64,000 nucleotides of DNA from Paragorgia papillata (lineage: Eukaryota; Cnidaria; Anthozoa; Scleralcyonacea; Coralliidae). Numbering within the stretch: position 1 is the first letter of the stretch; every line of letters begins with the position of its first letter. Positions 46,065 to 56,089 of this stretch are shown here, piece by piece. Below the pieces are notes generated by a model, which saw only the letters and a program-made list of their open reading frames with translations, was not told where the DNA came from and made no database searches. The stretch is from the NCBI GenBank assembly GCA_035771165.1, contig JAWNZC010000265.1, positions 722,001 to 786,000 on the forward strand, in the 5' to 3' direction. The position numbers and the translations under genes were made by a program.

Positions 46065-49000
46065 TTACCTTCCTTTCTTTCCCTTATAGTGAGACCAGCC
46101 ATTCAGCACATCGGGATCGTTCAAAATATGCGCAACAATTGAAGCCGCCATGACACTTGAAAAAGGTTTCCACTCTTCTGTTTCAGATTCACTAACATCA
46201 AGATAATGCGAAACACCTTTGACAATTGCCCATTCTATCTCATAATTGTAAGCTGCAGCGTAAAGACCTATAGGAAGAAAAAATCAACTTGGTTATACTT
46301 CAGTTATTTTAACTAGCGTTTTGGGAGATAAGGTGGGTGCAAATGTGCAAGGTCACGTACCCAGTCTTATAAACATTTAGTTGTCCTTCAGCTGCGTATA
46401 TGTGAAGAAGACGAATTTCAAATGAGGACGAATCACTACTGTGGGGAAACGTTTTCTGACTGCACCAACCCGGAATCGAACCCAAGGTCTCTGGTTTAAC
46501 GTACCAGCGCTCTACCACTGAGCTATTGGGACTCCCGGCCGAGGATATGGATATTTCTGATTGTCTCGGCAAAGAGTCCCAATAGCTCAGTTCGATTCCC
46601 GGTTGGGGCAGTCAGAAAACGTTTCCCCACAGCAGTGATTCGACTTCATTTGAAATTCTGCTTCTTCACATCTATCGCTTTAGCTTTTATATATTTTCAA
46701 TAGAACTCAGAAAGCTGAAAATGACGTCAAGTGCTGAAAATGACGTCAAGTGCGGAAAATGACGTACTCTGCACTTATTACAAGGGCTATGTCAATTCTA
46801 AAAACAAATAATTTAAACTTCAACAATTAATTATTTTTGACTCTTTCGTAGTCTAATTGGTGCTTAGGGCTATACATATATATTTATTATGTTATGCATA
46901 AACTTCAACAGTTGGTAAAACATGTGGGATGAAATTACTGACCAACTTCCGGCAAATCTTTTGGCAAGTCTTCATTCCCTAGACGACAACGATCTCAACC
47001 TCGTTCCCAGGGCCTTTTTGAAATTGGCGGGGCGGGAAAAGGCCCTGGCATTTGCTGGATTCTGCACCCAGAATTTCTGGGTGTAATAAATTAGCATGAA
47101 AACTAGCATGCAAAATTATTCCGGGTAATGGCGGGCTGTCAGAGAAGTTAGGTGTATTGCGTCGTCTTGGAGTTGCGTTCGAAAGCGGAAATTTCCCGTG
47201 TTTTTGTTTAAAACCACTTTTTGAATACTTGTTACATAGAGATCGATCTCTTCATCTTCCCAGGTATTGCAATAATAAATTAAGAAGCTAACTTTAAATT
47301 CCAAGCCGCTTAATATATAAGAAGTTCAAGAAGTACAGAAGCTCCAACGCAGTTTCTTCTACCAAGACCACAGAAAGAGACAAACATGATTAGCGGCAAA
47401 CAGTGTGCTTTCATCTGCTAAGTCATCCATCGCAGACGAGATGAAATCAGCCCACAAACGTCTTTGCAAACGTTCCGATGGTTCAGTGTTGTATGGCAAC
47501 AGCTACGAGAATCATAATAAGACATTTGATTTGATAATGCGTGGAATGAAATGAAAGTACACGTACCTGTTCTCATATAGACATTTTTAACGCAGTGTCT
47601 GGCCGCAATAATACGCCCGTCAAAGCAACAAATCATGAATTAGGTGTAAAGTATAGCTTTCTTTATTCAGTCTTCATGAATGAACGGTAGTTAATTTGTT
47701 GATTTTTAGCCATTCTATCTAAAACTGTGTTATAGATCTGTCAGGTTTTTCCTAAATCGAAATCACATATCGACTTGTTTACGATTAAAAATAGCTGTTT
47801 GGCAAAGTGAAATTGACAAGAACTTCTCAAACTCATTAATAATTCATAAGATGAAAACAAAGGACAAGAATTTTGCCAACTTTCAACCTGATTTCTTCAT
47901 AAAATACTGCGTAGACAGCATTTCCGTCCGGAAGTTTAATAGAGGAAGATCCTAATCATTTGGGGACAAGGAAATAACACTTTCTTAATAGTTAATGGAT
48001 AAAGTTGGCTTCGAAATGGGCGTTTCATATTCTTCCCTTAAACACTGCAATAGATGGTCGCCTTCCTCACTAGACGATTGATATTGAGAGAGAATCTCCA
48101 ATATGTCGACGAAAATATCTCTGCGACTTTGGCGATGAAAGTTTTCTGAGATAACTTTATCACCTCTGTTAAAATTTCTGACTATGTAACTGGTGATTGG
48201 GGGGGAACATCCACGGGGTATTTCATTTCATAATATGATATACTTTCACTTTAATAAATTCTCTCCTAGCTAATAGTATAATACTATTGATGATTCATTA
48301 ATGACACGCTTCGGATGGAGGTTTCTTTTCAATATATTGAGATAAATAGCTTGAAAAAGTACAAAAGACTCGTCATGCTGTTAACCGTAACATGCATAAT
48401 TTAGTATGGATGTTCCACGTTTAGATGACGCGATCTCTAAAAGGGATCGAAAGTACTAAAAAAATAAAGCGCTAAGCGTCTTGTGTAATCACCAGTCGAA
48501 CCAGCTTTACTCATGAACAGCTGTTTTAATTTTTTTTGCAATTAGTCACAACATACAACAATTTACCACGGGTTTAAATAGAACTGTATTTATATAAATT
48601 TCTAAGTAAAGTATTGGTAGACCGTGGTAGACCGTTGGCAGATGTATAGATAATTAAATATGAAATTATGGTGGAAGAGCCTGGGCCGAGAAGACTGTGT
48701 CCACAATTTTAAATTAAAATTATAACTCATTTTCGGAAGGAAAAGGTCTCGGCAAAGACGGCAGATTGAACTCCGAGCGCAAATTTTCTTCAAGAGTCGG
48801 TTCAATAGTTTCCCACGCCATCCGCCACTATAAGAACAGATCAAGGTATTAAACGTGGACGGATTATGAGCTATTGTCGATTACGAGTTATGACCAAATC
48901 CATTGAAACTTTGCATTAATTGTGTTTGCGAGGAATATTTAAGAAAACCGACCAACCAATGAAAACACCAGTCGATGCCAGGGCCTTTTCCCGCCCCGCC

Positions 49001-49170
49001 AATTTCAAAAAGGCCCTGGGAACGAGGTTGCAACGATCTTTACGAGCATATTATTGGTGGAAAAAATCCTATTCCTAATACGGATATAACTACAATTGAC
49101 AAACTCAGTTTAATAGTATTAAAGTACATTCGAAAATTAGTGACAATTCCTAATTAATAAGTTATAGCAC

Positions 49171-49262
<92 letters not shown>

Positions 49263-52200
49263 AATAAAAAAATCACATAATCCAAAATAAATAAATAAAA
49301 AACAAAAGCATAGCACTTACTAAACAATGATTACAAGATACGCAACAAATGTTATATCATATAAAACTCTAATTTGAACAGATGAATTGAGCTTATGTTC
49401 CTTAAATCTATATTCAAGGCGTTCCTGTCCTTTACAGTATGGTATTACTAACAGTTTTCTACAGATTTATAACATTTACCTTGGCCTTCTGATTCAACAG
49501 CAACAGCTCCAGGAAATTGCTCAATAATCCTCGCTCTAGCTACGCGAGAATGTGACAGCTTGGGCCCGCTCAAAATTTCCGCGTTGCGATGAACTTCCAC
49601 TTCGAGTGCTTCTGGATCATTCAATGGAGCTTTCCAGCCATCAGCAGCCGATTTTATAAGGCACCCAACATGTCTGCTGACATTGACTGTATGACCACAC
49701 CATTGTTGTTGATCTGTAATGATTTCCTTGTCATCGTACGTCGTAAGCTTTGCCGATATCACCACATCTCCCAGCTTTGTTTTCTCTCTTCTTAGTCCGC
49801 CACAATGACCGACTGAAAACACGACCTTAGGTTTCAGACACTCGACAGCATTTCCTACAACGTTTTGCGAAGCACCAACCTGACTGGAACCACTAAAAGA
49901 TCTAACCACCGCAACTTTCACTTCCTTCTGACCATCGCCAATCTCTCCGAAATACACCCGACCAATATCTTCGGCATAGCTCATGAAGATATTACGAAGG
50001 TGGGCGAAGCAAGCCAAGAATTCATCATCTTCCACTGTCAATAACAAAACATCTGTAGGGAGAGAAATACTTTCCCACGATTTCTTGGGTACTTGAAGAT
50101 CTCCCAATTTTGGAATTGTCACAGAGAGTAGTGGAGGATGGCCAAAACGTCCTAAATGTTTTGCAAAAAAAAGAAACAAACAAAAACTCTCGTTGATTGT
50201 ATGATTTTGTTGGTCCCAGAATTTTTTTCGGTCAGCAGAAAGAAAATGGGAAAATAATGAAAAAAAGGAAAGGAAAAAAGATAGAGGTAAAAAATAATAA
50301 AGTAATGAAAAAGATACAAGAGGGAAAGGCTACAAAGAAGAAATTCCAGGAAATATTGACAGTAAAGTTTCTCACTAAGAATCTAGTATTCAATACGTTC
50401 CTTACTTACCTCCTTCAGCTTCCTTACTTTCCTCTCACCTCTTTCAGCTTCCTCACTTTCCTCTCACCTCTTTCAGCTTCTTTACTTTCCTCTCACCTCC
50501 TTCAGTTTCCTTACTTTCCTCTCACCTCCTTCAGCTTCCTTACTTTCCTCTCACCTCCTTCAATTCCCCACTTTAAGTTAACATAACTTCATGAATCATA
50601 CTGACAAGGTTTGTACGCTTTTACGATGGCAGATATTTAGATGTCAGCGTATTTGTTCAAATGTTTAAAGTAGTAATTTTGTTAGAATAGATTTGTTCTT
50701 AATTATCTAGACGAAAAAATTTCCAACATTAATGTTAAGACGTGTCCACGCTTTTCCAAACACCCCTAGTAACTAAATTTTCAAAATGACTTATATTGTT
50801 GAACTAAATTGTTGCACAGTAAAATGTTTCATTAGTCTATTTCAGCGCAGTCCAACGGCACAAACGTGACAAACCATTTCTTTACTAAGTCGTGTCATTC
50901 AGCACCTTTTTTTAAATCTGTAAAATCGTTTTGATAGGTTAAGGCCGCTGCACTACTTCTCAGAGGTGCTGAATGAATGATCAAATATTAACTAGTGTGG
51001 ACACGACTTAGTAAAGAAAATGGTTTGTTTCAAAGAAGCTCTCAGTCTCTTCATCTTGACGCTAGCTGACAATAAAAACAGCGGCGAGGGGAGTATTTAA
51101 AAATACTCCCCTCGCAGCAGTTTTTATTGTCAGCTAGCGTCAAGATGAAGAGACTGTGAAAGCTTCTTTGGTTCAATAACATAAAAAATAAGATCGGCAA
51201 AAACCTCGAACCAAAAAGAGCTTCGAAGAAAAACAGAGGTACATATGATCGTCTGACCTATCATTTAAAAGCCTCCGTCGAGCTCTATTGAATGGTCTTG
51301 AGTGACCTAAGACGTAATTGTTTAGGAGTGACGATCAAAAAAGTCAATAATAACTTTTCTATAAAATGTTTTGTTTGACGTATCGTGGAAATGTATACAT
51401 TTAATGTTTCAATTTAAACATTCGATGGCTATGTTCAGAATTTTGTGATATGGTGCCCAACGCAACTCGAGATGTCTTCTCTGGCTTACCTCATTCAAGT
51501 TCTTTGTAACAAATCTCCACTTAGTAGAATAAAGAATTGTCAGAAACTCTCGACAAACACAAAAAAAAAAGCAAATTTCAAGTTTATGATTCTGATTCAA
51601 AGCGATGTTTCCTCTACCATCTCTGACTTACTTTTCGTGCAATTTTTTTTAGAAAAGCCAGCAATTCATCGTCTGCGGTACTTAATAATTAAACTTACAC
51701 AACCAACAAATAGTGCAAAATCCAACTTGCAGACTTTCAATCAAACATTTGACCTTTTAATCGAATTTCGTCACCAACTCTCTAAATTTGGAAAAGCGTT
51801 TTGAAACTTGCCGACCGCAAGCGTTCAATCCGAGTGTTCAGAAGAGAGTAAGACTAAGGCAAAGTTCAGAAAAAGCAATGAAGCGACAGCAGAAAGTTGC
51901 CTATGTGTGTGTGTAGCGGGGGGGAGGAGCGATGCTTATAGGTTAATGACGCCAGCTATACAAGTAGTAAAACTGAAATTCCAAAAACCTATTTTTTAGG
52001 CGAGTTTTGTATTTTTACCCGATTTACTGCTCTCTGCCTTATCTGATGAAAATGCATCTCCACGATCAACAAATCTTGTTCTATTGGCATCCGTTGTTCT
52101 CTCTGGCTAGCACTCTTGGTCTCTGTGGTTGTGATAAAAAACAGTGTTGGTTTTGTATTAGTAGCAAGGTAGGACTTTAGGCTTTGGAATGTATAAACAT

Positions 52201-52726
52201 ACAAGTTCCTTATCGGAACACCCGGAACAAAAAAAATCGGAGAACCCAATGAAAAACCTTCGATGGACAGGAGAGAACCAACAATTCTACTCACATGAAG
52301 CTAAGTTGGTCAACCATCCGAGTACTAACCCCGTTTGACCAGGCATAACTTCAGCGGTGAGAGGCTACACGATAACAGCGGGTGCCCCCATGCCTCCCAC
52401 TTCCTCCCAACTTGACCTTAGCTCAGTCGATAGAGCGTCGGGCTAATCACCGAGGGTCGCGGGTTCGAATCCCAGCCACAGTCTTTCTCTAAATGAATAA
52501 TAGTTTTGCAGGTTGAGCACTCCACGCCACAACGTCATTTTATAAAATAATCTTCATTAGGAAGGCAAAACGTACACTACAGTATATGCAATTACGTCTT
52601 CTTCTCTATAATTTCTTAAAACAGATGTACCTGAAACATTTGCTGAACCAGATTTTATCACGTTACTGCTACTGCTAGTGCTTGCCTCACTTGCTTCCTC
52701 AGTTGTTTCGTTTAAGCATACTTTCT
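46065..52726 (-). CDS. PNP_UDP (nucleoside phosphorylase-like) protein, 5' end not found
   Basis: Last exon 46267-46065 (acceptor CTATAG, stop TAA); main exon 50151-49480 (acceptor TTTAG, donor AAG|GTAAAT). Joined, they give a phosphorylase-like domain of about 290 residues: VLLLTVEDDEFLACFAHL, KPKVVFSVGHCGGL (the GxxGG-type phosphate/base loop), TKLGDVVISAKL, ADGWKAPLNDP, VAVESEGQG|LYAAAYNYE, IEWAIVKGVSHYLDVSES, WKPFSSVMAASIVAHIL. Upstream, exon 52726-52631 (Ser/Thr/Glu-rich linker) and possible exon 52102-52028 fit; every junction is phase 1. Such domains usually cleave nucleosides; in anthozoans they often sit in receptor-like proteins behind Death or other adaptors. The EME signature of the catalytic strand is ESE here. 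The N-terminal exon is outside what I could find. Confidence 0.75.
46386..46534 (-). mobile_element. tRNA-derived SINE, minus copy
   Basis: On minus: AGTCCCAATAGCTCAGTGGT (A box TAGCTCAGTGG), then GGGTTCGATTCCGGG (B box), then a non-tRNA body ACGTTTTCTGACTGC (inverse) shared with the neighbouring copy. It faces an opposite copy at 46574-46672. Confidence 0.65.
46574..46672 (+). mobile_element. tRNA-derived SINE, plus copy with internal deletion
   Basis: Same family in inverse orientation. Exactly 37 nt between the A and B boxes are missing (AGCTCAG joins directly to TTCGATTCC), so the tRNA fold and Pol III promoter are broken. Confidence 0.65.
46922..49157 (+). pseudogene. Small ORF interrupted by a Mutator-like insertion
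   Basis: ATG at 46922 opens MWDEITDQLPANLLASLHSL and continues D-D-N-D to the insertion. After the element and one target copy, the same frame resumes at 49040 (LYEHIIGGKNPIPNTDI) to TAA at 49157: 63 residues in all. The stop directly upstream of the ATG is in frame. It lies antisense inside an intron of the PNP-like gene. No family recognised; a residue of an older element is possible. Confidence 0.4.
46996..49030. mobile_element. Mutator-like (MULE) element, 2035 bp, non-autonomous
   Basis: The two ends are perfect inverted repeats over 56 bp (CAACCTCGTTCCCAGGGCCT at each end). They are flanked by an exact 9-bp duplication CAACGATCT at 46987-46995 and 49031-49039. The interior has no long ORF or transposase. 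Exact duplications and perfect ends suggest recent insertion. Confidence 0.8.
49164..49262. repeat. (TAA)n microsatellite
   Basis: About 31 ATA/TAA units in the intron of the PNP-like gene. Confidence 0.97.
50395..50580. repeat. 29-bp minisatellite, about 6 copies
   Basis: Units read like TTTCCTCTCACCTCCTTCAG plus CTTCCTTAC. Located in the intron upstream of the PNP catalytic exon. Confidence 0.9.
50871..51027. mobile_element. Foldback repeat, 157 bp
   Basis: AAACCATTTCTTTACTAAGT pairs with ACTTAGTAAAGAAAATGGTT. CAGCACCTTTTT and GAGGTGCTGAATG are inside. It abuts the next hairpin. Confidence 0.55.
51031..51170. mobile_element. Near-perfect hairpin, 140 bp
   Basis: Arms of about 65 nt: CTCTTCATCTTGACGCTAGC with its exact inverse, TGACAATAAAAAC with GTTTTTATTGTCA, and GAGGGGAGTATTT at the tip. 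Confidence 0.6.
51171..52027. other. Intron sequence, nothing recognised
   Basis: A plus-strand frame at 51445-51804 is antisense to the PNP-like gene and has no motif or splice support. A GT tract is near 51903. Confidence 0.3.
52414..52483 (+). mobile_element. tRNA-like sequence (Ile-like), probable SINE head
   Basis: TTAGCTCAGTCGATAGAGCG (D arm, A box) and GGTCGCGGGTTCGAATCCC (T arm, B box) flank GGGCTAATCACC, which resembles the anticodon arm of tRNA-Ile(AAT). The anticodon stem has mismatches and the acceptor stem does not close, so it is a pseudo-tRNA or SINE. Confidence 0.5.
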
Positions 52727-54489
52727 CTAAAATTAAGAAAAGACAACATGGGTCAGTGAAGTGCATGTGTACATTCACTAATTCTGAAGCTCTATCTTTT
52801 CAATCGCCAACACTATCCTCACCATCTAACCACACCTGTTAACCAGTAGTTTGAGCTCAGTATAAAAGCATATACCTATAGAAAATATTAAGCATATACC
52901 TATAGAAAACAATAGTCTGTTATTAAGATGTGTTTCACTTAAATATCAAGCAATAATCAGATGTGTTCATGAACATAAAACTCAACAATAAACTCTTGCC
53001 TGCGAGTCAACAACACCAGGAGAGGGGGGGGGGGGGGGGGGGGGGGAGGTCGAAACTAACAGGGGTTATAAAATTATGTTCTCTTACCAAGATTTGATCA
53101 ATCTGTTCGTTCTTTTATCAATTTTCTCTATCTTCTGACTCTCGGTTCAGGAATATTTACTCGATATATCTTTACAACTTCCCAGCGATGTTAAAGAACT
53201 TTACAACCGTGCTTGATTTTTTTAATGTCTGGGGATGCAGCAGCCGTCACAGGATTTTTTAAAGGGAGGGCTTTCACTAAGAGGGTCTCTTCTAGCGGTT
53301 CCGTGGACGTGTCCCCCTCCCTGTAAAAAAAGAGTCTCTTGCTCCACCCAGAAAATTTTGTTTATCGAAATGTAGTTGTAACTGAAGTTGTAACTCTTGT
53401 CATAGTATATCTTTACACTTCCCAGCGATGTTAATTAAAGAACTTCACAACTGTACTCGATTTCACTGTTTGAGAATGCAGAAGCCGCCTGTTTAAGTAT
53501 GTTTGGAGGGAGGGAGGAGGTTTCATTAAAAGGAACTCTTCTAGGGAGTCCCTGGGCGTGTCCCCCCTGAAAAATATTTGAAATTTAGAAAAAGGAGAGT
53601 CTCTTGCTCTACACAGAAAATAATGTTATCAAAATGTAGTTGTAACTGAACAAAAAGAAAGAACACACGGCAAAAACATACGAAAAAACTTTACCAACTC
53701 AAGCTGAAAACACTAATAACGTACATAAAAAGAAAGCTACTGTTGAAATACAAACCTACATTTGTGCTTAGAATTTTTTTTCTGCACTTTGTTCGTAACA
53801 AATAACTAAAATCAAAATATTAAAACGCCCTGTTGCAAAAGCAACTAAAGAAACTGTTATATCTCTTTAGTTTTTGATATTCATATAAAGAGATATTCCG
53901 AAATATTATATCTGTATTACTATTGAAACTGAACATAAAACCCAACTGTTGCTACCAAAACATACTTGAATATTACACTATTTAAATATTACAAAAATGT
54001 ACACCCAAAATGCATGACGTACTTAAACAGTGAGCAACACACATACAAATACTTAGAAACAAAAAGCAACGCTGGAATTATAAGGTTTCAAGGTTTTTTC
54101 ACTTCTTAAAAAGCGTACTAAGTGACCTTTCAATTTGAGGTAATGAGGTTACCATGATAACACGTCGAGAGTTGTGGTCAAGTACATAGCACCAAAATAA
54201 CGTCCACACAATTTGACGACAACTCACCAAATTTGCTGTTATTATCTTCAACCAATGAGAAGATATTTCAAATCCGGCCCGGATAGGGTAAAGCTGGACT
54301 TCCACTAGGCGCAAAATGTCGCGTGCTTAACTTTTCTGTTGAAAAAATTTGATAGTTTTTACTTCGTTTCACGTGCAAACTCTTAAGACAAAATTTTTTT
54401 TAATTACTATAAAGAGATACTGAACTTTTATATCTAGTGATCAATTTAGCTGTTCTGTTCTGAATACACTACATACAGTAGCGGGCTTA
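52727..54489. other. Region upstream of the PNP-like gene; no exon found
   Basis: 53025-53047 is a G run. 53165-53392 and 53405-53655 are two tandem copies (about 240 bp) sharing ACTTCCCAGCGATGTTAA, AGAGTCTCTTGCTC and AAATGTAGTTGTAACTGAA. The N-terminal exon of the PNP-like gene could be hidden here or beyond. Confidence 0.45.
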
Positions 54490-55130
54490 ATTCATTCCTG
54501 TCCGAGGGCTTCCCCAGAGGTGAATAACATCGTCTGGCGTGAGCCAGAATAAAATACTAAAGACCGATTCGGATCAGCACAAGTACACATGAGAGAACTT
54601 GCACAATTTATGCGATATAAATAGTCATTTAGACCATGAACACCTAATCTTAGACGAGTATGCAATATAGAAGAATACCTAGTAAGTGAAACATTATAAA
54701 GTCTATTAAACGTAAGATCAAAAACCAACTTTTTAAGATTATATTTAAAATTAAAGAAATTATTAGTATTTTTCTAAACAGTTCCAGAGATTGACAGTAC
54801 TTGAATAAAACGATTTTGCAAATCTATTTGTTCTTACCGGAAATAACGAAAAATTGTTAGCAGATCTCAAAGGATACTTATTAGAATATGTAGACACTAA
54901 AGGAGGAAGCAGGTCTACTAAGGAAGATGGTGTTAAGCCATTAACAATATTATAAAATAGAGCAACCTTACGTAAATATCTCCTTAAAGACAAGTCCTCC
55001 CATGCAAGCTCTTTCAACAAAGCTCTACGACTGATTCCTTTCATTGCACCGGTCACAACTCTTGCTGCCTCATACTGAATATTCTCCAACAATTGAGCAT
55101 CAACATCTGAACAATTATCCAAATCACATC
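54490..55130 (-). mobile_element. LINE 3' fragment (RT C-terminal region)
   Basis: 55122-54763 encodes AQLLENIQYEAARVVTGAMK, RALLKELAWEDLSLRRYL, LRSANNFSLFPVRTNRFAKS and STVNLWN. 54728-54492 continues with SILHTRLRLGVHGLNDYLY and a CTCADP knuckle in another frame. This is the conserved C-terminus of CR1/jockey-like RTs. The 5' part is absent. Confidence 0.75.
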
Positions 55131-55257
55131 TGCATATTCAAAATTACATCTAACAAACGTTTTGTATATTACTATTCTTCATTATGACTGTACTATGAAA
55201 TCAGAACTTAATTACTACTTTCTAAGCTGATACATATATCTTATTTACCGGATGGGA

Positions 55258-55986
55258 GGTCCGTATAGAAAAATATTTTCCCGAGATCCCAAGGGTGACT
55301 CGCGTGACGAGCGGCGAATAACATAACTTGTGAAATTCATGAATAATTAATGAGGTTAAGAAGCAATCAAAACGTAGCATTCAAGTCACATGTATACGTC
55401 TGTAAATCCCAATAAAGATAATCTTTTGGACAAAGTGATTTGTATCAAAAGTTAATACTACTAATTAGCCTTCTTGGTGAACTTTATCAAAAGTTATGAA
55501 TACTAATTAGCGTCATTCTATTGTTTCATTTCAGAAGTACGATAAAGCATTCTCAAACTCATTAATAATAATTCATAAGGAAAATTCAAAAGAAATCAAT
55601 ATTTAATCAGTATTTAGAAATCGGAGGAAGATTACAGTCAAATTTAGCAAACTTTGAGGTCGATTTTCTCTTAAAATATAGATTCGTTTGAGAAGCTATA
55701 TCCAACACTCGTCAGTGTTCATCCTCCGATGTCTAAATACAGCCAAGCTGGTTAAAAAAACTCGGCTTCGCCTCGTATTTTCAACCTGCTTGGCTGTATT
55801 TAGAAATCGGAGGAAGAACACTGACTCGTGTTGGATATATTACTTCGCGTCCGATCTGTATGGGGATTTACTTCGGCTCGCCTTGTAAATCCCCATACAG
55901 ATCGGCCGCTCATGCTTTATCTATTACAAAAAGTCAGTTCGAGGTCCGTTTATTGGACCGAGGGAAAATATTTTTCTATACGGACC
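55258..55986. mobile_element. Foldback element, 729 bp, with two internal hairpins
   Basis: Ends GGTCCGTATAGAAAAATATT and the inverse. Internal hairpins at 55695-55850 (CAACACTCGTCAGTGTTCAT-type arms, loop CTCGGCTTCGCCTCG) and 55851-55910 (GATCTGTATGGGGATTTAC with its inverse). It contains family-1 fragments (AACTCATTAATAATAATTCA). Confidence 0.6.
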
Positions 55987-56089
55987 GACCAAAAACGGCA
56001 AGCAAATATTTATTTTTTTATCATAATTATGTTGCGTAATACAAAATTGCGTAATTGAAATAATTATATTCACGTGATATTCAAAAGTC

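Noticed and set aside
46309..46572. 87-codon minus ORF with VERWYVKPETLGSIPGW
   Set aside because: It is the translation of the tRNA-derived SINE.
51445..51804. 119-codon plus-strand ORF
   Set aside because: Antisense within a PNP-gene intron; no motif, no splice signals, ordinary for AT-rich DNA.
52414..52483. Functional tRNA-Ile gene
   Set aside because: Acceptor stem does not close and the anticodon stem has mismatches; better as a SINE head or pseudo-tRNA.
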